DNA of 64,000 nucleotides, taken from Lachnospiraceae bacterium. Its GTDB lineage: Bacteria > Bacillota > Clostridia > Lachnospirales > Lachnospiraceae. The stretch is taken from assembly GCA_017500935.1 (NCBI GenBank), contig JAFVXW010000003.1, positions 124,001 to 188,000 of the forward strand, given 5' to 3'. The translations under genes were made by a program, and so were the position numbers. Under the pieces are notes generated by a model. The model saw nothing but the letters and a program-made list of their open reading frames with translations, was not told where the DNA came from and made no database searches. Positions 43,611 through 52,028 of the stretch are shown one piece after another (within the stretch, counting starts at the first letter, position 1; every line of letters starts with the position of its first letter).

Positions 43611-44957
43611 CTAATTTTCTCTCTCCGTATATATCGCTATATTTCCACTGACACTAGACATCGAAATTTCACAGTCACCGCCGCCAAGATAACTTAAATT
43701 ACCGGATTTTCCTTTCATAATACCATTAAACGCAAGACTTTCGGCTTCAAACTGTCCACTTGTGGTTTTATACTGAAGAGAAAATCCCTTTTCATCCGGA
43801 ACATTTAGTGTACAATTACCAGATACAGAAGACATCTTTACACATTTGGGAAGTTCTGTCAGTAAAAGTTCTGTATCGCCGCTGGTGGTTTTAGTAGTTA
43901 TTTTTTCTCTGCAAGCCAGATTTAAAGTAAGACTTCCGCTTACAGAACTGAATTCTCCGGTTTCACAAATACTGTCAAAAATCTCTACTTCTCCGCTGAC
44001 AGAAGAAGCATATAACATCGGACTATTAATCTTTGCTGAAATACACCCACTGACAGTATGCAGTCTGGCATTTTGTACTGCTGCCTTCTCTACTTCTATA
44101 TTGCCGCCGGCAGTTGCAATGATCAGGTTCTTACAGACAAGATCCGGACATACTGAGATCCATCCGCCGGCAGTTCTTAATTCAACACATTCCCAGATTT
44201 TTGACGGAAGTTCCATACTTACATCAATCTTCTTTTCCATCATTCTTGATAACAGGTTTTTTCTTTTCACACGCTTTTGCTTAATTTCCAGAACGCCCGG
44301 TTCCGGTTCAAAAATCTCCAGATCATCACTCTCTGAGCAAATATCAATTAAATTCAGATTTTCATTTACTGAAACCTCAACTTCACCATTGGATATTTCG
44401 AGCTTAATCGTATGAATATCATCAACATTGATCGCAGAGAGTGCAGGGACTTGTGATTCTGACATTTCCTGTTTCATATCAGTTTCCATTTCTTTTTCCA
44501 GCCTCTGAAAATACGGAGCTATCTCTTTTTCCATCTGCTCTTCCATTGCACGAATCTGCGGCATCATTTCCTGTTCCATCAGCTTGCTAAATTCACGTGT
44601 AAATGGTACTATCTCTTTTCTGACCTTCTTCTCAATCTCGCGTGCAAGTGGTTCTATCTCTTTTTCTATTTTTCTGGCAATCGTATCATACTTTTCAGAT
44701 TCGTGTATGTTTTCTCCTTTATTATCTTCTGCACTTTCCTCTTTCAGATACGCAAGCAGCTCCTTTACATCTCCAATGCTGTCCATCGTAATCGCCAACG
44801 CATCTTCTTCCACAATTCCATCCGCAATCAGATCCTGATATCTCTGGTAAAGATTCTCACTTAATTCTTCTATTAACTCCGTCTTAGCCTCGCTGTCTTT
44901 AGCTGCAGCAAGCTTGTTAGTCACCATAATTATGATTTTTGTTTCAATCCGGTTCAT
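43611..44957 (-). CDS. HAAS-like plus DUF4097 adhesin-like protein
   Basis: 448 residues from ATG 44957 (GGGAGGGAAAAGC). The N-terminal 80 residues resemble the HAAS/DUF1700 domain found next to PadR regulators (LIEELSENLYQRYQDLIADG, ALAITMDSIGDVKELLAYL). A charged coiled coil with repeated KEIEPLAREIEKKV-type units follows. The C-terminal 250 residues are a DUF4097 right-handed beta-helix-like fold with recurring SSVSGxxxL and TTSGxxxL turns. No signal peptide. Overlaps padR by 4 bases and is its standard partner. Function unknown; such pairs respond to envelope or lipid stress in some Firmicutes. Confidence 0.82.
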   Translation of the reverse strand: MNRIETKIIIMVTNKLAAAKDSEAKTELIEELSENLYQRYQDLIADGIVEEDALAITMDSIGDVKELLAYLKEESAEDNKGENIHESEKYDTIARKIEKEIEPLAREIEKKVRKEIVPFTREFSKLMEQEMMPQIRAMEEQMEKEIAPYFQRLEKEMETDMKQEMSESQVPALSAINVDDIHTIKLEISNGEVEVSVNENLNLIDICSESDDLEIFEPEPGVLEIKQKRVKRKNLLSRMMEKKIDVSMELPSKIWECVELRTAGGWISVCPDLVCKNLIIATAGGNIEVEKAAVQNARLHTVSGCISAKINSPMLYASSVSGEVEIFDSICETGEFSSVSGSLTLNLACREKITTKTTSGDTELLLTELPKCVKMSSVSGNCTLNVPDEKGFSLQYKTTSGQFEAESLAFNGIMKGKSGNLSYLGGGDCEISMSSVSGNIAIYTEREN

Positions 44958-45292
44958 GCTTTTCCCTCCCTGGCAAGCAATGCATTCAGTAAATCTCTGG
45001 TCGATAACCACTCCTGCATTCTCTCATTCCACACTCTTCTGCCTTCTTCTGTAATGCTGTAATAACGTCTGCGGGCTCCAACACCTTCATCCCCCCAATA
45101 GGATGTGATCAGCCCCTCTTTTTCCAGGCGCTTGAATGCGGTGTATAAGGTTGCTTCCTTTAATTCAAAGATTCCGTTTGTCCTGGCGACTACATTCTTG
45201 TTGATCTCATATCCGTAACTGTCCTTGTCCATCAGCTGTGTCAGGATAATCGTATCTGTGTAACCGCGCAGGGTATCTGCTGTAAATGCCAA
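44954..45292 (-). CDS. PadR family transcriptional regulator
   Basis: 112 residues. The start is a TTG at 45292, since AAAGGAGG stands 7 bases in front and the resulting AFTADTLRGYTDTIIL is the family's usual opening; no ATG fits. Winged-helix motifs: DSYGYEINKNV, FELKEATLYTAFKRLEKEGLITSYW, GARRRYYSITEEGRR. It probably represses its own operon through the palindrome at 45329-45379. Confidence 0.92.
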   Translation of the reverse strand: MAFTADTLRGYTDTIILTQLMDKDSYGYEINKNVVARTNGIFELKEATLYTAFKRLEKEGLITSYWGDEGVGARRRYYSITEEGRRVWNERMQEWLSTRDLLNALLAREGKA

Positions 45293-45328
45293 AGCTGCAC
45301 CTCCTTTGCTTTGCAATTCTTTACAACC

Positions 45329-45379
45329 AAACAATAGCATGAGATACCTCTCCTGTCAAGGTATCTCATGCTATTGTTT
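45329..45379 (-). promoter_or_regulatory. padR promoter embedded in a 21-bp palindrome
   Basis: Perfect 21-base arms (45329-45349 and 45359-45379) around a 9-base loop. Read leftward, TTGACA (45354-45359) lies in the loop and TATTGT (45331-45336) in the far arm, with a 17-base spacer. A dimeric repressor on the palindrome would cover the promoter completely. The predicted transcript starts about 32 bases before the TTG start codon. Confidence 0.75.
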
Positions 45380-45938
45380 ATTCAACATACCTACTATCCT
45401 GTATTTCACATAGCTTATCTCCGTCTGATTTATTCAAATAATTAAAAAAGCAAATTTTGCATGCTCAAAAATACTTAAAAAGAAACCTAAAGCATGCAAA
45501 GATCAATTTTTCCTATTTTTGCATGACAAAAAAGACCATAACAGGATGCAAAATCATTCAAATATTCATTTTTAAGCAATTTGACTGCTCATTATAGTTA
45601 AAAAATGCATTCAAAATCACTTTTTTTAGAAATTTGATCAAATCCAAACATTATTTTCACAATTTTAAGCATGCAAAATCATGTCTTTTACTAAATTTGA
45701 ATGAATCCGGCATGCAAACCCGTATCTAGGAGCAGTCAAAAAGCGCATTTGGGCAATATTTGAATGAATCCAACATGAAAAATCGTGCACACTGGCAGTC
45801 AAAAAAAAGAAAAATTACAAAATGTCTGCTTTTCGCCACCGCTATCCGCCACACCAGACCCAAGAGCTCCAAAATGCACACAAAAAAACATGCAAAATCC
45901 AAAAAAATCAGATTTTGCATGCTCAAGTCAAGCAAGTT
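45380..45938. repeat. Gene-free spacer with degenerate direct and inverted repeats
   Basis: 559 AT-rich bases without a convincing gene. A word built on GCATGCAAAATC occurs about nine times in both directions (near 45457, 45492, 45515, 45543, 45604, 45669, 45710, 45887 and 45914). TTTGAATGAATCC recurs at 45696 and 45759, and CAGTCAAAAA at 45733 and 45796, both 63 bases apart, so two imperfect 63-base tandem units are present. A third related unit lies inverted at about 45543-45592. Short reading frames here have no RBS or family features. Confidence 0.6.
45882..45922 (-). terminator. AT-rich terminator made from the spacer repeat
   Basis: Leftward: a perfect 11-bp stem (45889-45899 with 45911-45921), 11-base loop, then seven T at 45882-45888. 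It is 17 bases past the stop of the 45939-46508 gene. The stem is the recurrent GCATGCAAAATC word in two orientations. Confidence 0.6.
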
Positions 45939-46508
45939 CTATTCTTCTGTATACACGGTCGCTTTACTACTCACCCACTGATCTTCCGGAATAGAAAGCA
46001 CCACTTCCGCACATTTCCCCTCCAGCTTATCAGAATTCTCACTGATAACAATTTCTTTTGCGCCATCCCAAAGCAGTACAAAATATTGTCTTGTTCCTGT
46101 TTTCCCGGCAGGTATCGGAGCATCTTCTGACACTTTATATGCCAATTCTGAAGAACTGTCCAACCATACAGAACTCAGATATTCTTCTCTTTCATCATAA
46201 ACACCATAAAAATCAGGTCGGTCACTGTATTTTGCTGTATACCAGCCAACATTTTCATAAGTGATCACAATCTCACAAAGAATACTGCCACCGTAAATTT
46301 CATATTCCCTGTAGGAATCACCTCTGTTGATGATCTCGACACTATGCATCACAAGGGGATCCTTATCATACTCCACATCAGCCACCAGGCCCGTGCCAGT
46401 GCTGGTCATGGAGATTATTGCGACCATAAAAGGAATGAAAACATTGATCAGAAGCGCAATATAAATCACGCCAAAAACAACACCGCTTTTTCTGTTCTTT
46501 CCTGCCAT
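45939..46508 (-). CDS. Membrane-anchored protein of unknown function
   Basis: 189 residues from ATG 46508. A short basic start (MAGKNRKSG) is followed by one membrane helix (GVIYIALLINVFIPFMVAII) and an extracellular domain of about 155 residues, rich in beta-prone segments (YEIYGGSILCEIVITYENVGWYTAKY; TGTRQYFVLLWDGAKEIVI). The pattern resembles an immunoglobulin-like or DUF4352-like exposed domain, but no family was recognised. The upstream gene stops only 1 base before its start, so translation is coupled and the two proteins probably act together. Confidence 0.7.
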   Translation of the reverse strand: MAGKNRKSGVVFGVIYIALLINVFIPFMVAIISMTSTGTGLVADVEYDKDPLVMHSVEIINRGDSYREYEIYGGSILCEIVITYENVGWYTAKYSDRPDFYGVYDEREEYLSSVWLDSSSELAYKVSEDAPIPAGKTGTRQYFVLLWDGAKEIVISENSDKLEGKCAEVVLSIPEDQWVSSKATVYTEE

Positions 46509-46509
46509 G

Positions 46510-47460
46510 TCATTCCACCTCCCTGCTGCCAAATTCAGGTTTGGGAAGATCATCAAGCAAGATCCGTGCTTCCTGCAGAACCAAAGACGGCTTTTCATAC
46601 CTGGAAAGCTGCGCCAAAAGTGCAAAATCAGTCGCCTCTGTCTCAGTCAGAAAGAATAAATATCCCATTTCGAAAGAACTTCCGCCAAGATCATATGCGG
46701 AAAATATTTCGTCCTCCCAGATATTATACTGCTTACAAAACGCCTCCAGATCATAACTGCTTAAAGGCATCGCATAATAGATATTTCCTTCGTATGTATA
46801 CTGCAGGAACACATCCTCGATTTCGGCATCAAAACTATATTCTTCGCTGCCGCTGTATACTGTTACCGCATACAGCCCTTTGCCGCTAAGTCCGTCAAGC
46901 TCCTGCACCATGCCAGCATTCAAAACAGAAAGCTCAATCGGAGCCTCCAGAAGTTCATGATCAAAAATCACGCTTCCGGAAACTGACGGTTTCACCACCT
47001 CTATCACATTGGCTTCCGTTTTGCTAACCATTGCCATATTGGAATACGAAACCATAACAACCGTCATGATCGCCATAATGATCACTGTAATAAACAGCAG
47101 TTTGACAAATCTCTGAAAAGGGCTCTTTTGAAGCGGCTTTCCGTTCAGCAAGGTCTCCTTTTTTTGTCTATTCTGAAAAGATTCTCTGGCTTCCTGCAAA
47201 AGTGCCGCTTTTTCATTATGATCATAGTCTTTGACTGCAGTATCATACTTAGGATGTGCCTGATCATACCCCTGATCATATTTTTCATGAAGCTCTCTGT
47301 GCTCTTTTTCTGCCTGCTGCCTTCCGCTGATATAAAGGTCTAGCGCAGAAGTATCCATATGCCGTCCGTTATAGGTACCGCATTTTGGACAAAGACCGCT
47401 ATATAAATCCGGTTCAAAACTTTTCCGGCATTTTTTACACTTAATTTTATCCTTTGCCAT
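46510..47460 (-). CDS. Zinc-ribbon membrane protein of unknown function
   Basis: 316 residues. An N-terminal zinc ribbon (CKKCRKSFEPDLYSGLCPKCG) is followed by a charged cytoplasmic stretch with Tyr/Asp repeats (YDQGYDQAHPKYD), one membrane helix at about 121-140 (LLFITVIIMAIMTVVMV), and an extracellular part ending with TETEATDFALLAQLSRYEKP. The layout, ribbon inside and domain outside, suggests a sensor or assembly factor. The RBS is weak and distant (GGAG 11 bases away). Coupled to the following gene. No known family was recognised. Confidence 0.72.
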   Translation of the reverse strand: MAKDKIKCKKCRKSFEPDLYSGLCPKCGTYNGRHMDTSALDLYISGRQQAEKEHRELHEKYDQGYDQAHPKYDTAVKDYDHNEKAALLQEARESFQNRQKKETLLNGKPLQKSPFQRFVKLLFITVIIMAIMTVVMVSYSNMAMVSKTEANVIEVVKPSVSGSVIFDHELLEAPIELSVLNAGMVQELDGLSGKGLYAVTVYSGSEEYSFDAEIEDVFLQYTYEGNIYYAMPLSSYDLEAFCKQYNIWEDEIFSAYDLGGSSFEMGYLFFLTETEATDFALLAQLSRYEKPSLVLQEARILLDDLPKPEFGSREVE

Positions 47461-47492
47461 CGCCAGATTTTCTCCATTACCAATGCAGGCTT

Positions 47493-48506
47493 TTATACAT
47501 CCCAGCCTGTATCGGATATCTCAATTTTTTTATCGCGCAGCATCAAATCCGCCACTGCCTCGGCAGGATTTTTTCCGTCAAATAAAACAGCATTTACCTG
47601 TTCGATGATCGGCAGGGATACACCGTATTTTTCTGCCAGGCCCATCGCCGCTTTTGCAGAATAAACACCTTCCACCACCATTTTGACTTCTGCCATGGCT
47701 TCTTCCATGCTGAAGCCCTTACCCAGCAAAATACCGGCTCTTCTGTTGCGGGAATGCATACTTGCACAGGTAACGATCAGGTCACCGATACCGGAAAGTC
47801 CGCAGAAAGTCTCATATCTGCCGCCCATCTCCACGCCAAGACGCGCAATCTCCGTAATGCCGCGGGTAATCAGCGCTGCTTTGGTGTTATCCCCATAGCC
47901 AAGACCATCCGCAATACCGGCTGCCAGTGCAACCACGTTTTTCAAAGCCGCACCCAGCTCAATGCCAAGAATGTCCGGACTGGTATAAACGCGGAACACC
48001 TTACTCATAAACACATTCTGAATAAATTCGGCGGTCTTTTTGGAATGAGAGCCCACAACGATTGTAGTGGGAACACCATGACCAACTTCCTCTGCATGGG
48101 AGGGACCGGACAAAACAGCCACATCTGCCTGCGGAATCTCTTCTTCAATAATCTGGGAAAGCGTCAGCAGCGTTTTTTCTTCCACACCTTTTGCCACATT
48201 GACAATACGCTGCCCCTGTGCCACAAATTCTTTCATCCGATGGGAAGTCGCTCTGGTAAACGGAGACGGCACAGCCAGTACAAGAAGCTCCATTCCCTCA
48301 ATCGCTTCCTGCAGATTAGTTGTATAGCTGACACATTCCGGTAAAATTACACCCGGAAGCTTATCGGTCTGTTCTCTTTTTTCTTTCAGCATTGCGATCT
48401 CATCTGCAAGCGCACTCCAGATGATCACCTCATGCCCATTGTCTGCCAGAAGCTTTGTCAGGGCAATGCCCCAGCTTCCGGCACCAATCATGCCAATTTT
48501 AGCCAT
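47493..48506 (-). CDS. gpsA: Glycerol-3-phosphate dehydrogenase (NAD(P)+)
   Basis: 337 residues from ATG 48506 (AAGGAGACTGACT). Makes sn-glycerol-3-phosphate for phospholipids. N-terminal IGMIGAGSWGIALTKLLADNGHEV (nucleotide site); catalytic Lys region LGAALKNVVALAAGIADGLGYGDNTKAAL; GLSGIGDLIVTC. The neighbour plsY uses its product, and the der-plsY-gpsA order is widespread in Firmicutes. Confidence 0.97.
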   Translation of the reverse strand: MAKIGMIGAGSWGIALTKLLADNGHEVIIWSALADEIAMLKEKREQTDKLPGVILPECVSYTTNLQEAIEGMELLVLAVPSPFTRATSHRMKEFVAQGQRIVNVAKGVEEKTLLTLSQIIEEEIPQADVAVLSGPSHAEEVGHGVPTTIVVGSHSKKTAEFIQNVFMSKVFRVYTSPDILGIELGAALKNVVALAAGIADGLGYGDNTKAALITRGITEIARLGVEMGGRYETFCGLSGIGDLIVTCASMHSRNRRAGILLGKGFSMEEAMAEVKMVVEGVYSAKAAMGLAEKYGVSLPIIEQVNAVLFDGKNPAEAVADLMLRDKKIEISDTGWDV

Positions 48507-48566
48507 AGTCAGTCTCCTTAACAGTCTGTACCGACAGACCTTTTTTTTATGTGCAAAACGCACACT

Positions 48567-49208
48567 TTATTTTTTCTTTTTTAAATAGGTTTTGCGTTCT
48601 ACACCGTTTATCAGACGTACGATATTCTCACGGTGCTTCCAGTATGCAATCACCATTAATATCGCAGTGATAATATACAGTTCGTTCAGATGGGGCTGCG
48701 TCATTCCCAATGCACCGGACTGTCCCATCACAACCATCTGGATCATCAGTCCCAGATATAAGATCAGGGAACCCAAAGACACATAATGTGTCAGGGCAAA
48801 GGTTCCAAAAAAGAGCAAAAGTCCCACAGGAATAAACGCCGGGTGAAAAGCACCGATCAGCCCTGCGGTACATGCAATCCCCTTACCGCCGCGAAACTGC
48901 AGATAAAAGGGATAATTGTGTCCCAGGATCGCTCCTGCCGCACCATAGATACCGATCAGATACCACATATCGCCTTCTGCATGAAATACAAAACGTACCA
49001 CAAAGGAAGCGATAAAACATTTTAGGAGATCACATACAAATACAATAATGCCTGCTTTGGTGCCCAGGGTGCGCAGCGTATTGGTCGTTCCCGCATTGCC
49101 GCTTCCATGTTCACGGATATCGATTCCCTTTTTCTTTCCGTAAAAAAAGGAGGTCTGAAAAAGTCCGAACAAATATCCAATTACCAAAGCACCTATCCGT
49201 TCAATCAT
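48567..49208 (-). CDS. plsY: Glycerol-3-phosphate acyltransferase PlsY
   Basis: 213 residues, five or more membrane helices. It transfers the acyl group of acyl-phosphate to glycerol-3-phosphate, the first step of phospholipid synthesis. The three conserved loops are present: HGSGNAGTTNTLRTLG, GHNYPFYLQFRGGKGIA and HRENIVRLING. The start overlaps der by 4 bases. Its acyl donor needs PlsX, which is not in the window. Confidence 0.96.
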   Translation of the reverse strand: MIERIGALVIGYLFGLFQTSFFYGKKKGIDIREHGSGNAGTTNTLRTLGTKAGIIVFVCDLLKCFIASFVVRFVFHAEGDMWYLIGIYGAAGAILGHNYPFYLQFRGGKGIACTAGLIGAFHPAFIPVGLLLFFGTFALTHYVSLGSLILYLGLMIQMVVMGQSGALGMTQPHLNELYIITAILMVIAYWKHRENIVRLINGVERKTYLKKKK

Positions 49209-50545
49209 GACTCGGATTCCTTTCTTTCACGAATAATAAACTTTAAGGGTGTTCCTCTGAAACCAAAGGCATCTCTGATCTTGTTTTCGATGTATCTGGT
49301 ATAGGAAAAATGCATCAGCTCCTTGTCATTGACAAAAATGACAAATGTGGGAGGCTTAACGGATACTTCCGTAATGTAGTATAAACGAAGTCTCTTACCC
49401 TTGTCAGACGGCGGCTGCTGCAGTGCCACTGCTTCGGACATGATCTCATTGAGCACACCGGTAGCGACGCGCATTGCATGGTTTTCAATGACTGCATCAA
49501 TGGTTTCAAACAGCTTGGGCAGACGCTGACCGGTCTTAGCAGAAATAAACAGCATTTCTGCATAAGGCATAAAGGAAAGTGTCTCCTTGATCTTTTCAGT
49601 ATGCTTATAAATTGTCTTGTCGTTTTTCTCGATGGCATCCCACTTATTAACTGCAATGATCATACCTTTGCCGCGTTCATGTGCAATACCCGCGATTTTG
49701 GCATCCTGTTCGGTCACGCCTTCCTGCGCGTCAATCACCAAAACCACCACATCCGCACGCTCCACGGCACTGACAGTGCGCACGATCATGTAATGCTCCA
49801 GATCTTCCTTGATCTTATTCTTGCGGCGAAGACCTGCTGTGTCGATAAAGACATATTCCCGGCCGTTATGGATCACTTCTGTATCAACGGCATCTCTGGT
49901 GGTACCTGCAATATCGGATACGATCACGCGGTTTTCACCGATCAGCTTGTTGATAATGGAAGACTTGCCCACATTGGGCTTACCTACAATGGCAATACGG
50001 GGACGTTCATCCTCTTCAGCTTCCGGCGCATCCTCAGGGAAGAATTTTACCACTTCATCAAGCATGTCACCGATACCCATGCGGTTTGCTGCAGAGATCG
50101 GATGAGGATCGCCGATACCCAGATTGTAGAATTCATAAACATCCGCCATGTATTTCTGGAAGCTGTCCACTTTGTTGACAACCAAAATGACAGGCTTATG
50201 GGATCTGCGCAGCATATCTGCCACCTTGGAATCCGCATCCACAAGGCCCTGCTTTACATCTACCATAAACAGGATCACATCCGCTGTATCGATCGCGATC
50301 TGTGCCTGTGCTCTCATCTGGGACAGAATGATATCGCTGGAATCCGGTTCAATACCGCCGGTATCGATCAGGGTAAACACATGATTTAACCATGTGATAT
50401 CTGCGTAAATTCTGTCACGGGTAATACCGGGTGTATCTTTTACGATGGAGATCATCTCTCCTGCAAGCGCATTGAACAGGGTAGATTTTCCTACATTAGG
50501 ACGTCCTACCACTGCAACGATGGGCTTGTTTTTTCTTTTTGCCAT
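49205..50545 (-). CDS. der: Tandem GTPase Der (EngA)
   Basis: 446 residues. Two G domains (GRPNVGKSTLFNAL at the start and GKPNVGKSSIINKL near residue 185), each with DTxG and NKxD motifs, then a C-terminal KH-like domain (VKPPTFVIFVNDKELMHFSYTRYIENKIR). Needed for 50S subunit maturation. RBS GAGG at 10 bases. Lies 48 bases after the DUF512 gene. Confidence 0.98.
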   Translation of the reverse strand: MAKRKNKPIVAVVGRPNVGKSTLFNALAGEMISIVKDTPGITRDRIYADITWLNHVFTLIDTGGIEPDSSDIILSQMRAQAQIAIDTADVILFMVDVKQGLVDADSKVADMLRRSHKPVILVVNKVDSFQKYMADVYEFYNLGIGDPHPISAANRMGIGDMLDEVVKFFPEDAPEAEEDERPRIAIVGKPNVGKSSIINKLIGENRVIVSDIAGTTRDAVDTEVIHNGREYVFIDTAGLRRKNKIKEDLEHYMIVRTVSAVERADVVVLVIDAQEGVTEQDAKIAGIAHERGKGMIIAVNKWDAIEKNDKTIYKHTEKIKETLSFMPYAEMLFISAKTGQRLPKLFETIDAVIENHAMRVATGVLNEIMSEAVALQQPPSDKGKRLRLYYITEVSVKPPTFVIFVNDKELMHFSYTRYIENKIRDAFGFRGTPLKFIIRERKESES

Positions 50546-50593
50546 AGTTTCTATACCTCATTTTCTATAATCTGCTTTATCAGGTTACTGAAC

Positions 50594-51928
50594 TTATCCC
50601 AAAACAGCTTCAGTAAAATCATATCCGCTTGATTTTACAATATTCACCGGAACTTGTAAAGCCTTTACCATATCTGCAACTGTCAGGTCATCCAGGAAAA
50701 CTGTTTCCTGACTGCGCAGTACATTCTGGGGCAGTAAAAGGGCTTCTCCAAGATCCTTATCTTTAAGCTGTGCGATGATATCCTGTCCGGTCAAAAGACC
50801 GCTTACGGTGATCAGTTCTCCAAAAAAGTCATTGCGGATGGGATATACAGTCACACAAAGACCGGGAAATGCTTCGCACATCTGCTCTGCCATACGCTGA
50901 ATGGAAGGATATGCCAAAAGACCTGTCGCAATGGAAATCTTTCTTTCCCTGCCATTCCACTTCTGAACCATTCCCTGCTCTTTGAGCCTTTCCATGGAAT
51001 CTGCAAACTCTTCCAGCAAAAGACGAAGCATACCGACACCGTTTTCTAACTGCAGATAACCGTCATAAGTATCTTCTGCCGGAAGCTCTTCCTGCGCAAG
51101 CAGATACCATTCATCGGAAGCATGTACAAAATGCAGGCCGTATTCGCTGTAAAGCTTCTCCTGCCATTTTTCCACGGTACGCAGCACTTTTTTTGCATCT
51201 TCTTTTGTAAAAGGCTCCAGAGGATACAGTCCCTCCCTGTATTTGGACAGTCCCACCGGTACAATGGAAACACTGCGCAGATGCGGCAGATATCCGGAAA
51301 GATCACGGATACTTCTTTCCAGCTCTTCCCCGTCATTGATTCCCTTACACAAAACGATCTGTCCGTTCATCTCAATGCCGGCTTCGTAAAATCTGTCCAC
51401 TTTTTTGAGCGCATCCCCGGCAAACCGGTTGTGAAGCATCATGCACCGAAGCTGCGGATTGGTTGTCTGGAAGGAAATATTAATGGGAGACATATTGTAC
51501 CTGATGATGCGGCTGACATCCTTGTCCGACATATTCGTCAGGGTCACATAATTGCCCTGTAAAAAAGACAGCCTGGAATCATCATCCTTAAAATACAGCG
51601 TTTCTCTCATGCCGGGCGGCATCTGATCAATAAAACAGAAAATACACTTGTTGCAGCAGGATCTGTAATCGTCCATCAGACCGTTTTCAAATTCCACGCC
51701 AAGGTCTTCCTCATAATCCTTATCAATCTCCAGCTCCCATTCTTCTCCGTCCGCTTTGCGGATTAAAACCTCCACATACTCGTCCTGAATCAGATACTGA
51801 TAGTCAAAAATATCCTCAATTTCTTCTCCGTTGATGGCAAGCAGACAGTCTCCTGCTTCGATTTCCATTTCCTCGGCAATGCTGCCGGGCAATATATGTT
51901 TGATCAAATGTCCTTTATTTTTCTTCAT
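50594..51928 (-). CDS. DUF512 radical-SAM protein with PDZ-like N-terminus
   Basis: 444 residues. N-terminal PDZ-like region (IKHILPGSIAEEMEIEAGDCLLAINGEEI); then the iron-sulfur motif CCNKCIFCFIDQMPPG with CxxxCxxC spacing; then the DUF512 domain to the end. Found throughout Clostridia directly next to der, with no proven reaction. The fixed neighbourhood hints at a task in ribosome or rRNA modification, but this is inference. RBS AAGGAG. Confidence 0.88.
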   Translation of the reverse strand: MKKNKGHLIKHILPGSIAEEMEIEAGDCLLAINGEEIEDIFDYQYLIQDEYVEVLIRKADGEEWELEIDKDYEEDLGVEFENGLMDDYRSCCNKCIFCFIDQMPPGMRETLYFKDDDSRLSFLQGNYVTLTNMSDKDVSRIIRYNMSPINISFQTTNPQLRCMMLHNRFAGDALKKVDRFYEAGIEMNGQIVLCKGINDGEELERSIRDLSGYLPHLRSVSIVPVGLSKYREGLYPLEPFTKEDAKKVLRTVEKWQEKLYSEYGLHFVHASDEWYLLAQEELPAEDTYDGYLQLENGVGMLRLLLEEFADSMERLKEQGMVQKWNGRERKISIATGLLAYPSIQRMAEQMCEAFPGLCVTVYPIRNDFFGELITVSGLLTGQDIIAQLKDKDLGEALLLPQNVLRSQETVFLDDLTVADMVKALQVPVNIVKSSGYDFTEAVLG

Positions 51929-51972
51929 ATCATATCAACTCCTTTTTCTTCCTATATTCTACTCGAAATTCC

Positions 51973-52001
51973 TTGACGTGTCACTACCAGAATGATATAA
52001 A
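51973..52001 (+). promoter_or_regulatory. Promoter of the PRPP-synthetase-like gene
   Basis: TTGACG (51973-51978), 17-base spacer, TATAAA (51996-52001), 27 bases before the ATG. Confidence 0.75.
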
Positions 52002-52028
52002 TAAGTAGAAGAATGGAGGAAATTCGAC

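Noticed and set aside
45420-45930. Possible CRISPR array
   Set aside because: Repeat copies differ in length, orientation and spacing, and there are no cas genes.
45726-46130. Several short frames on both strands over the repeat spacer
   Set aside because: No RBS, composition set by the repeats, and overlap with the real leftward gene.
49478-50389. 303-codon rightward frame inside der
   Set aside because: Antisense shadow of the Der G domains; Cys/His-rich by chance.
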